From contig JAHIVA010000042.1 of NCBI GenBank assembly GCA_018816985.1, positions 1 to 44,802 of the forward strand: a DNA stretch of 44,802 bases. The letters are read 5' to 3'. The stretch comes from Patescibacteria group bacterium. GTDB lineage: Bacteria; Patescibacteriota; Minisyncoccia; Phycocordibacterales; UBA9973. Within the stretch, counting starts at the first letter, position 1. Every line of letters begins with the position of its first letter. Below are positions 7,150-15,451 of the stretch, piece after piece. Position numbers and translations under genes: made by a program. The notes under the pieces are model-generated. The model saw only the letters and a list, made by a program, of their open reading frames with translations, did no database searches and had not been told where the DNA came from.

Positions 7150-9144
7150 ATGAATGAATCATTCCCGAAAAACAAAATAGAAGAATCGTCGGTAAAACCT
7201 CCAAAAACAGAAGGTGTGGTTGATCCATCTAAAGTTGAAGAATTTTTTGACAAGGAAGCTGAAATTCTTGGAGCATATGGTCTTAAAGGAGATGTTACCC
7301 TTGAACGTGGTTCCAACGGTTGGGCTTTTGATTTTCAAAATAAAAAACTCATTTACGACCCAAGTTTTTTTGCAGAACGTGGATACAATATGCAAGAAAC
7401 CCTTTTTGCCACAACTCATGAGCTTATGGCACATTGCGGTGAACTGCTTCGTGACCCCGAACTGATTCTCAGAGAAGCCAAGCGTTATTCCAGAAAAGAG
7501 CACCTACATCTTTTACATAATATTTTTGAAGACGTACTTGGTAATCGTCGTATTGTGGCAGAACTACCATTCCTAGGAGAAACACGAACTAAGCTTTATG
7601 AAGAAAAACTATTCCCTCAAACCGATTACCAAGAGAATGCCTCCCATGTCCAATTTGCCTATGGATTCATTCGTGAAATGATGGTGCCAGGAAAACCCGT
7701 TCAACTTGGTCCGGAAGCGCGCCAAGCTCTTGATAAACTTCGTAGCTTCGGAGAAGACCAAATCGATATTCTTGATCTTGTTACAACTCCTTCTATTGAA
7801 CCAAAAGACCGTTTTCAAATTATGCGAAGTATCGTTGAACCAATCTATTTAGATCTCTATCAAAAAGATCTCGAGAAAGAAAAGAAAAAAGATGATAAGA
7901 AAGATTCTGGTCAAGGGGGTGAGAGTAGCCCATCTGATCAACCTCCTCAAGAAGGAAAAGGTGGACAAGATGATAAAAAACAAACTACAGGGAAAGATAA
8001 AAAGAAGTGGTGGCAGAGTGGTAAAGAAAAAGATAAAGGACAGCCCAAGCCTGGAAAAGAGCCAGGGAAACCAGCACAAGGAAAAGGTGGTGAATCAGGC
8101 GAGGAAGAAGCAAAAAAGAAGTTCCAAAAAGAATACCAACCATATAAAGACTCTCACCCCGAACCATTAAAGCCGGAAGATGAAGAAGAATTCAAAAAAA
8201 CACTTGAATCTCTTGCTAGTAAACGTGGAGGTGCTCCATCTCTTGATAGGGCAATTATCGAACAATGGGCGAAAGAACATGGAGTAAGTGCCGAGGATGT
8301 TTTAGGATACAGAAAAGAGTATGAAGAAATTGCACCCTTGGTCGCAGAGTTGCGAGAAGTGTTCAAACAAATCGTATCCAAACGTCTAAAGGAACGTTGG
8401 AAAATGTCGCCACAACTTCAAACTGAGGGCGAGATGCTAGATGAGGAAACACTTGCGGAATCATATATTGAATCTACTGCCGGAGGAAAGCCTCATGCCT
8501 TCCGAGAGATATCTCGTACCAACAAGGAACAAGTTGGATATGGATCGCTTGACATGACGCTTGTGAATGACCTATCGGGTTCAATGAATGAGGGCGCAAA
8601 ACTTTCTATGGATCGCAAATCAAAAATTCTTTTCCTAGAGTCGCTCGCTGATTTTCAAAAAGAGATCAAAGACGCTGAATATCAAAACGGAGTCTCACTT
8701 GGTCTTGAAGTTCGTACCGAAACACGAGCATTCGGAGATTTTGGAGATACTGAACTAAAAGCATTAAGCCCTGATCTTTCTGAAAAGGATCGGATCACAA
8801 TCTGGAAGCGACTTCATAAAGGATCTGGCGGAACACCTGATTACCTTTCTCTCGAAACCATAGAAAAATCACTTACCTCTGAATATGAAGAAGAATTGAG
8901 AAGTAAAAGAAAACGAAAAGTAATAGTAGTACTTTCTGATGGAGACTCACAAGATGCAAATCGTGTTCAACAAACTTGTGAAAGATTACGCAAAAAAGGA
9001 ATCATCGTTCTTGGTTTCGGAATGACCGCCTCAGGGCAGGCTGTAAAAGAAACTTACAAACCGGATGCCGAAGTTATTGAGGACATTCGTACGTTGCCCA
9101 AAGCTATGCAAAAAGTTATTATTAAATATATACAAGACTTATAA
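7150..9144 (+). CDS. vWA-domain protein (CobT/NorD-like partner of MoxR)
   Basis: MIDAS MTLVNDLSGSMNEG, KVIVVLSDGDSQD; acidic/basic low-complexity linker; N-terminal THELMAH stretch. Confidence 0.88.
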   Translation: MNESFPKNKIEESSVKPPKTEGVVDPSKVEEFFDKEAEILGAYGLKGDVTLERGSNGWAFDFQNKKLIYDPSFFAERGYNMQETLFATTHELMAHCGELLRDPELILREAKRYSRKEHLHLLHNIFEDVLGNRRIVAELPFLGETRTKLYEEKLFPQTDYQENASHVQFAYGFIREMMVPGKPVQLGPEARQALDKLRSFGEDQIDILDLVTTPSIEPKDRFQIMRSIVEPIYLDLYQKDLEKEKKKDDKKDSGQGGESSPSDQPPQEGKGGQDDKKQTTGKDKKKWWQSGKEKDKGQPKPGKEPGKPAQGKGGESGEEEAKKKFQKEYQPYKDSHPEPLKPEDEEEFKKTLESLASKRGGAPSLDRAIIEQWAKEHGVSAEDVLGYRKEYEEIAPLVAELREVFKQIVSKRLKERWKMSPQLQTEGEMLDEETLAESYIESTAGGKPHAFREISRTNKEQVGYGSLDMTLVNDLSGSMNEGAKLSMDRKSKILFLESLADFQKEIKDAEYQNGVSLGLEVRTETRAFGDFGDTELKALSPDLSEKDRITIWKRLHKGSGGTPDYLSLETIEKSLTSEYEEELRSKRKRKVIVVLSDGDSQDANRVQQTCERLRKKGIIVLGFGMTASGQAVKETYKPDAEVIEDIRTLPKAMQKVIIKYIQDL

Positions 9145-9147
9145 TTT

Positions 9148-9960
9148 ATGCCATTCGAAGCTTACAAAATTTACCAAGAATACGAGCCAAACAAGTATAA
9201 AACTTCTACTCAAGAGAAGGTTGCTAAAGCATTAGCTGGAGCTAAAAAAGAGGGGCTTGTTCCCAAACCTGAAGCTATTGATTTTCGAGAAGCCAAAGAA
9301 ATAATGGGTAAAGACTTTCTCGGACCCGAGGCTATTGAGGCAACTTTGGGTATTAAGCTTTCTCCTGAAGAACTTGAGCAAGTAGAGAACATTCCATTTA
9401 CCCCGGAGGAGCTGGAACAAGCAAAAGAACTTGGCATGATGCTTGTGCTTCGCATATCGCATGATAAAGATAACAAACCACTTACGTTAAACCGTATGCG
9501 AGAAATTCTCGCTGGAGAAGACAAACTCGGAGATCCTCAGAAAAAGAAAACGAAACTATTTTATCGACAGCCTGGCGATGGATGGTATAAAGACGAAACA
9601 TTCGCAACTGAAACAGTCGCTGGTTTTGGATGGGGTTTATCTAAAAAAGAAGTTTTACAAGAATCTTTGAGTAAAAACTGGGACGAGCAAGAAGAAATTC
9701 TCAAAAAATGGGCGGAGGAAAATAATATAGATCCACAAACCATTCGACGCAGAACGCCGATTGAAGCTACCTATGACACTATGCTTTACTATGGAGCAAA
9801 CAAAGAAAGTTTACTTGAAGGGACTTACGACTGGACCTCCGTCCAGTCGTCCGACGGCAAGTTCGTCCTCGTTGGGAGCTTCGTTTCGGTCGGTCTCTAC
9901 GTCGGCAACGATACGCGCGCGGATCGGCTCTCCACTTTGGGCGTGTGTCCTGCCCGGTAG
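9148..9960 (+). CDS. DGR-diversified variable protein 2 (C-terminus encoded by VR2)
   Basis: C-terminus SVQSSDGKFVLVGSFVSVGLYVGNDTRADRLSTLGVCPAR*; N-terminus MPFEAYKIYQEYEPNKYKTSTQEKVAKALAGAKKEGL nearly identical to protein 1. Confidence 0.92.
   Translation: MPFEAYKIYQEYEPNKYKTSTQEKVAKALAGAKKEGLVPKPEAIDFREAKEIMGKDFLGPEAIEATLGIKLSPEELEQVENIPFTPEELEQAKELGMMLVLRISHDKDNKPLTLNRMREILAGEDKLGDPQKKKTKLFYRQPGDGWYKDETFATETVAGFGWGLSKKEVLQESLSKNWDEQEEILKKWAEENNIDPQTIRRRTPIEATYDTMLYYGANKESLLEGTYDWTSVQSSDGKFVLVGSFVSVGLYVGNDTRADRLSTLGVCPAR
9840..9957 (+). repeat. DGR variable repeat VR2, 118 bp
   Basis: 13 differences at TR adenines plus one C-to-G difference. Confidence 0.96.
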
Positions 9961-10035
9961 TTTCATCATGGGTACTTGGGTATTGGTTGCTTGATCCTTT
10001 GTATTCTTGGTTTCTTGGTTCGAAAAATTTTTTAA
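9958..10035 (+). repeat. 78-bp post-VR repeat, copy 2
   Basis: Identical to 7069-7146. Confidence 0.95.
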
Positions 10036-10043
10036 GAACTAGG

Positions 10044-11363
10044 TTATTTAGATAGAAAAATCTGTTTTTGTTTTAGTATTATTTTACCCTTAAGACAACC
10101 GAGTAATTCTCTTTTCTGAAAATCCTCACCTTCTTGTAAAACGTACTTCGTATAACTCCGTATATCAACACCCGACACATTCACTTTTTCCTTGTTTCCT
10201 AAAAAGAATTTCTGCATCCTGGTAAATTTCTCAACATCAGCCTTAATTTTTTGCTTGATCTCAATTTCATTGATATTTAGATTTTCAATCAGGTTTTCAA
10301 ACTGCTTAATTAGTTCTTTCTCTTCAATGTAGCCACATTTGCAATTGCCGTCCTTGGCTTTCGTGCAACCATAATATACATAACGATGAGTAGCATTTTT
10401 AAACTTTTTAAATTTTTCACAAGCCGAGATGCCGGAATCGCATAAACCACAAGCCATCATTTTAGTAAAAGCGAATTCTTTTCCTTCGGATCTTAGAATT
10501 TGACTTTTAACCTGCTCTTGGACTAAATCAAAAAGTTCTTTAGTAATAAGGGGTTCATGCTTTCCCGTATACCAATTTCCACTTCCTCTAGGATATTCAA
10601 ATACTCCGTAGTAAAAAGTATTACTTAAGGTTCTATAAATATTTCCCAAACTAAGATGTTTCTTCCCTGCGGCAGTCCTAAAATTGAGATCAAATCGGAG
10701 CCAATTGTATACTTTTCTACCACTCCATTTTTCATAGGCGACTTTCTCAAAGATTTTTTTAATAACGTGACCTCGTTCAGGATCTATGATTACTTGGCAT
10801 TTTCTGTCCATCATTTTTTGGTTTAAGTAGCCGGTCGGTGCTACTCCTGGCCATAACCCCATTTCTACCCTAGTTCTTAGCCCTCTTTTTACATTCACGC
10901 TTTTATTATCATTTTCAAGTTTCGCTTGAGAACATAGAATCATTAATAGGAACTTTTCATTTGGTGAATTTTTAAAGTGCTGTCCATAAGTGCGAATTTC
11001 CATTAATAACTTTTGATCCATGAGATCAACAATGCTTCCGAGGTCGCCTGCATTACGAGATAGTCTGTCTGGTGCCCATGTCAGAATTCCATTAAACCTA
11101 CCTCGTCGTATATCTTCAAGAATTTCCTTATAGACAGGTCTTTGCCCTGATTCTTTTGCCGAGTGAGATTCTCTCCTGATTTCTACAACTTCTAATCCTT
11201 CTCTTTCAGCCATACTAAGCATTTCTTTGATCTGGGAATCAATAGACAAAACTTGGCGTTCTTCTGATTCAGTACTCTTTCTGGCATATAGAACATATTT
11301 AATTTTTACTGTTGGAATAACGGCCATATTGCCTATCAATCCAACGCTTGCTTGTGTTTCCAT
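10044..11363 (-). CDS. large serine recombinase / site-specific integrase
   Basis: Resolvase N-terminus YVLYARKSTESEERQVLSIDSQ, LTWAPDRLSRNAGD; recombinase domain and zinc-ribbon CGLCDSG...CTKAKDGNCKC. Confidence 0.92.
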   Translation of the reverse strand: METQASVGLIGNMAVIPTVKIKYVLYARKSTESEERQVLSIDSQIKEMLSMAEREGLEVVEIRRESHSAKESGQRPVYKEILEDIRRGRFNGILTWAPDRLSRNAGDLGSIVDLMDQKLLMEIRTYGQHFKNSPNEKFLLMILCSQAKLENDNKSVNVKRGLRTRVEMGLWPGVAPTGYLNQKMMDRKCQVIIDPERGHVIKKIFEKVAYEKWSGRKVYNWLRFDLNFRTAAGKKHLSLGNIYRTLSNTFYYGVFEYPRGSGNWYTGKHEPLITKELFDLVQEQVKSQILRSEGKEFAFTKMMACGLCDSGISACEKFKKFKNATHRYVYYGCTKAKDGNCKCGYIEEKELIKQFENLIENLNINEIEIKQKIKADVEKFTRMQKFFLGNKEKVNVSGVDIRSYTKYVLQEGEDFQKRELLGCLKGKIILKQKQIFLSK

Positions 11364-11526
11364 ACCCTAATGATGTCAGAGAACTAGTCGTTTGCTAAGC
11401 TATGATCGTTGGTAACGTGTTGGTAACTTTCCTTAACAAAATAGCTATTCTGCGATAGGGTGAAGTTGGAATAATAGTGTAAAAAATGCTATTATTTCAT
11501 TAACAATTTAATATTATTCAAATAAT

Positions 11527-11680
11527 CTAACCCCTTATATACATTAAGGATATGATTAAAAATCCGTCCAAAGTAAAAAACTCCTAGTCAGAGTTACTTT
11601 GGACGGTTATATCTCGAAAGGGATATAGGCATTCCCTACGGGGCTTGTCGACCTTGGCTAGGAGCTTTTTGCTACCTATC
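11527..11680 (+). ncRNA. candidate structured intergenic RNA / regulatory element
   Basis: 13-bp perfect hairpin ccgtccaaagtaa (11564-11576)/ttactttggacgg (11594-11606); loop CTCCTAG (11581-11587) complementary to CTAGGAG (11658-11664). Confidence 0.45.
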
Positions 11681-11706
11681 TGTGGTTTAAAATCCGTCCA
11701 AAGTTT

Positions 11707-12366
11707 ATGAATATAATAGAAAGTTTAAAAGATTCTTATAAAAAGAGTCCGGTGAAAGTGATAGCTGTATCGTTGTTTATTTTAGTAGGTTTGATGTTCG
11801 CTTGGTATATAACTGTTCCGTTAGCTATAGCCGTATATTTTGGTAAAAAATTTAAAAAGGAAGAACACGACAAAAAAGATACGAAGAAAAAATGTCCGCA
11901 TTGCCAAACAGAAATTGATTGGCTTGCAACAAGATGTCCAAACTGTCACGGTAAAATGCATGTCTGGACGGCAGACAGAAAAATAATAGCACTGGTTATA
12001 GTCATGCTATTTTTTATAGGAGTAGTTAAAATGAGTTCATCTTCACCAAGTACTTCTAGTGTAAGTAGCATCCCAAGTACACCTTCTCCTGAACAAGCAA
12101 AAAAGGATCGAGAAATAATGTCTATTGTATTTGCTAAAAGTGTGATTGAAAAGACTTTGAAAGCTCCTTCAACAGCGAAATTTGTTGACGTTCAAGCGTA
12201 CGAACTTTCAAACCTCAAAGATGTTTGGGCTGTGAATGGCTACGTAGACAGTCAAAACAGTTTTGGAGCTATGATACGTAGCCAATGGGAAGTTCAACTT
12301 GATTATAGAGACGGAAAAGGTGGATCGGTAAAAAGTGTCCTATTTGATGGAAAAAAAATACTTTAG
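11707..12366 (+). CDS. membrane protein with zinc ribbon
   Basis: TM segments and CPHCQTEIDWLATRCPNCHGKM. Confidence 0.7.
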   Translation: MNIIESLKDSYKKSPVKVIAVSLFILVGLMFAWYITVPLAIAVYFGKKFKKEEHDKKDTKKKCPHCQTEIDWLATRCPNCHGKMHVWTADRKIIALVIVMLFFIGVVKMSSSSPSTSSVSSIPSTPSPEQAKKDREIMSIVFAKSVIEKTLKAPSTAKFVDVQAYELSNLKDVWAVNGYVDSQNSFGAMIRSQWEVQLDYRDGKGGSVKSVLFDGKKIL

Positions 12367-12384
12367 TAACTAAAAAATCAAAAT

Positions 12385-13251
12385 ATGAAAAAGAAAATTT
12401 TATATATCCTTGGTGGATTAGTTGCTCTCTTTATTGTTATTGGCATTTTTGGACCCAAACCAGAAAAAGGTGCGGTGCAAAATACGGATCAGGATATACC
12501 TACCGTTGCCATAAATAGCGAAATAGAAAATGGCGATCCAGTCGTTAGTGAAACAAGCTCAACTTCTAAAGTACTAAAAACAACCACTGACACTAATAGT
12601 TATAGATATTATTCTGTATCAAGTGTTGTCGATGGGGATACAGTCAAAATTAACGTCGATGGAACAATAGAAACTTTCCGTCTCATCGGAATGGATACAC
12701 CAGAGACAGTTGATCCTAGAAAAGAAGTTCAATGTTTTGGAGTGGAAGCATCAAATAAAGCAAAAGAATTATTATCAGGAAAGAAAGTTAGAATAGAAAC
12801 TGATGCCTCACAAGGAACGTATGATAAATACAACCGTTTACTTGGTTATGTTTATCGTGAAGATGGATTGTTTTATAACAAATACATGATTGAACAGGGT
12901 TATGCCCATGAATATACCTACAACTCACCATACAAATATCAAACTGAATTTAAAAACGCACAAAAATTAGCTCAGGATAATTTGAGAGGACTTTGGTCAC
13001 CAAATACTTGTAATGGAAACACGACATCTAGCGCAAGCACTTCTACTCCAACAACCACGACTACTCCACCGCCAGCTACACAATCAACTGGAAAGTATTA
13101 CACCTCTTCGGCTTCAAATACCAAGTATTACGCTCCGGAATCCTGTGAATACTGGAAGACTTGGTCTACATCCAACCTAAGATCATTTAATTCTCTTGCA
13201 GAGCTTCAGAAAGTGTATCCTTCCAGAACTTTGAGTCCACAGTGCAACTAG
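12385..13251 (+). CDS. membrane-anchored/secreted thermonuclease (SNase) domain protein
   Basis: N-terminal TM; VVDGDTVKINVDG..FRLIGMDTPETVDPR...CFGVEASNKAKELL...GYVYREDGLFYNKYMIEQGYA. Confidence 0.9.
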   Translation: MKKKILYILGGLVALFIVIGIFGPKPEKGAVQNTDQDIPTVAINSEIENGDPVVSETSSTSKVLKTTTDTNSYRYYSVSSVVDGDTVKINVDGTIETFRLIGMDTPETVDPRKEVQCFGVEASNKAKELLSGKKVRIETDASQGTYDKYNRLLGYVYREDGLFYNKYMIEQGYAHEYTYNSPYKYQTEFKNAQKLAQDNLRGLWSPNTCNGNTTSSASTSTPTTTTTPPPATQSTGKYYTSSASNTKYYAPESCEYWKTWSTSNLRSFNSLAELQKVYPSRTLSPQCN

Positions 13252-14732
13252 ATAAAAGATATTCCTGGTGTAGGCAAGTTCATAAAAAGAATGAACTGAT
13301 TGGTCACAAGAGAAAAAGCATCAGCAAGGTCATCGTGTTTTTCCACTCCGAAACCAGTGAGTTGTCCTATTAATTCCTCGCATCCTTTTCTAGGGAACAA
13401 GATATGACCATTTTGAATAGCCATGCTTGTCATTATCAATCGCTCACGTTTGTCTCCATGTGGTGTTATTCCCTCTACCCACAATCCGTCTTTCTTCAAT
13501 TGTTGGATTAATGCTTCTTGATATGAAACTTTCTCGATATAAATTCGAGGAGTTCTGTCTGATTTCAAACTCCCGGCAAGTATTTTTATTTGTTGAACCT
13601 GTTCCGGAAAAGTAAGGCGTTGATTGATCGGGTATGGCAGGACAAATGCCTTGCGTTCGTTTCCTATGGAATAAACTTTCAACACTACCATTGCCGTATT
13701 GTCCGCACTTTCATTTTGAGAGATGGCCAGATCGACCCCGACCCAATAGCCCACAAATGAATTTTCATCATATGGGATCCCATCGTAGTATTGTAGCCAT
13801 TCCGGTTGCACGGCTCGTCCGGCATCGGACACGATTCGGAGAAGATATTCTCTCTGCCAGGCAATTTCATTGCCGACTTTGCGTTTTTCCATTTCAATAT
13901 ATCCTTCGTTGGGATATTTCCCAAGCCAAGCAATTTTGCCTTCGCTGTTAATGAGCGGGTAGGCTCTGAATTCCGCATCCAGTAGCTTTTCTTCCACATC
14001 CTGTTTTAGACGCATCATCAGACTGTCTTCGTGTAGTAGGTTTCCGACTACGATTAGTTGTGTATCTCTATCTCCGGCTGGAATAACTTCACCACGAAGC
14101 CAAGCGTGGGTTTTGTCGCGACTCTCTCTGGTTTTTACCGAAGCCATATCTTCTATATCGTCACAGATTATGAGATCAGGACGGTATTGATGATGCCTGA
14201 TTCCACGGATGCTCTGCTCGCTTGAGGCGGCCGTGACTCTCGCGTTCGTATTGGAGAAAACCAGAGACGATGCACCCCATTCATCGGTTTCTTCTTGGAA
14301 TGGTCCTAGATCATTTCGTAGAAGCTCGTTGCTTTCCAGTTCACGCTTCAAATTCATCATATGTTGTTTTGCCTGGGTGCGAGTCTGACAAAGAATCAGC
14401 ACGAACTTTTTCTCTTTTACGCCGAGAATCGCCCAAATGGGGTAGGACATAGTAAGTAGAGTTGATTTACCTGAACCACGAAAAGCAACCACAAAAAGAT
14501 TTTTAACATTTTTGTCTTCTGTCAGGCTAAAAATTTCTTTTTGGAATGGTGCAGTTTCATACTTCACATAATGAGCAAAATAGAAGTTAAAGAAATACAA
14601 ATGGCTTTCTCTAGTAATGGCGACACGAATGTCACGATCGTTGAACATCTTGTTGAATAAATTACCCGGTATGTTATTTTTCATCTTTTTTATTTTCGTT
14701 ATTATTAATTTCTTCCGCTCCCTCGTCGACAT
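13248..14732 (-). CDS. phage terminase large subunit
   Basis: ATPase FRGSGKSTLLTMSYPIW, DLIICDDIEDM; nuclease YWVGVDLAISQNESADNTAMVV. Confidence 0.88.
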   Translation of the reverse strand: MSTRERKKLIITKIKKMKNNIPGNLFNKMFNDRDIRVAITRESHLYFFNFYFAHYVKYETAPFQKEIFSLTEDKNVKNLFVVAFRGSGKSTLLTMSYPIWAILGVKEKKFVLILCQTRTQAKQHMMNLKRELESNELLRNDLGPFQEETDEWGASSLVFSNTNARVTAASSEQSIRGIRHHQYRPDLIICDDIEDMASVKTRESRDKTHAWLRGEVIPAGDRDTQLIVVGNLLHEDSLMMRLKQDVEEKLLDAEFRAYPLINSEGKIAWLGKYPNEGYIEMEKRKVGNEIAWQREYLLRIVSDAGRAVQPEWLQYYDGIPYDENSFVGYWVGVDLAISQNESADNTAMVVLKVYSIGNERKAFVLPYPINQRLTFPEQVQQIKILAGSLKSDRTPRIYIEKVSYQEALIQQLKKDGLWVEGITPHGDKRERLIMTSMAIQNGHILFPRKGCEELIGQLTGFGVEKHDDLADAFSLVTNQFILFMNLPTPGISFI

Positions 14733-15129
14733 TGAGGGAAGCGAGCCTTAGGGCTTCAGTCACTATTGCTTGTTGCTCCGGAGTCAGTTCATTTTTCGGA
14801 GTTTCGATTTTACCGCTAACTTCTATGCGGTCTTTGAATTTAGGATTACATTTACGAAGCCAGAATGAAATTGCCGGCCAACTTCTCTGTCGGATTAGAG
14901 ATATTAACTGAGATTCACTCATGTCATTGATAAATTCAACACCTTCCGCTAACGCATTATCACTCCGCTCCATAAAACCTTTATCCTCTTTGCGCCAACG
15001 GTAATAAGTCGCACGACTTATACCAGCTTTTTTACACGCTATTTGAATGATTGGCACCTCTTTTAATATTTCCAAGAGAGCCTGTTTATCCTTCTCAGTT
15101 CTTTCATCAACCATTGTGTTGTTTTCCAT
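14674..15129 (-). CDS. terminase small subunit-like HTH protein
   Basis: ACKKAGISRATYYRWRKEDKGF HTH; overlaps terL start. Confidence 0.75.
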   Translation of the reverse strand: MENNTMVDERTEKDKQALLEILKEVPIIQIACKKAGISRATYYRWRKEDKGFMERSDNALAEGVEFINDMSESQLISLIRQRSWPAISFWLRKCNPKFKDRIEVSGKIETPKNELTPEQQAIVTEALRLASLNVDEGAEEINNNENKKDEK

Positions 15130-15164
15130 GTTTTTTGTTTTATTTAACTAATAATGTGTACAAC

Positions 15165-15195
15165 AAAAACACCAACTTTTTAAGTTGGTGTTTTT
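15165..15195. terminator. bidirectional hairpin terminator
   Basis: aaaaacaccaactt-ttt-aagttggtgttttt, 14-bp stem. Confidence 0.7.
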
Positions 15196-15451
15196 GTATT
15201 CGAGGACTAAGCGGATGCAATAACAACAACTAATAAAAGTTGCAATATTGCTTCCGCCAAATCGACAAATGATAGAGAAACTCTACCCGGTCTTTGCTTC
15301 TGACTCATAGAGCGTAAACGCTCCGTCGCCCGTCTCCGTAGGGGCTGATGAAAAGCGAGTATTAGTTTGTGAATGTACTCTTTTATTCTATAACATTTTA
15401 AACAAAAGGGTTAGGTTGCTAATCTGTGTATAACTAATATATTATTTTAGT

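Noticed and set aside
6811-7157. ORFs overlapping VR1 (6811-7080 -, 6833-7105 +, 6936-7157 +) and 9761-9994 +
   Set aside because: Alternative-frame/antisense shadows of the variable protein genes; their apparent similarity to each other comes from the TR/VR repeat
15345-15351. Hammerhead ribozyme core CTGATGA
   Set aside because: No matching stem II plus GAAA plus stem III in the correct order could be found nearby
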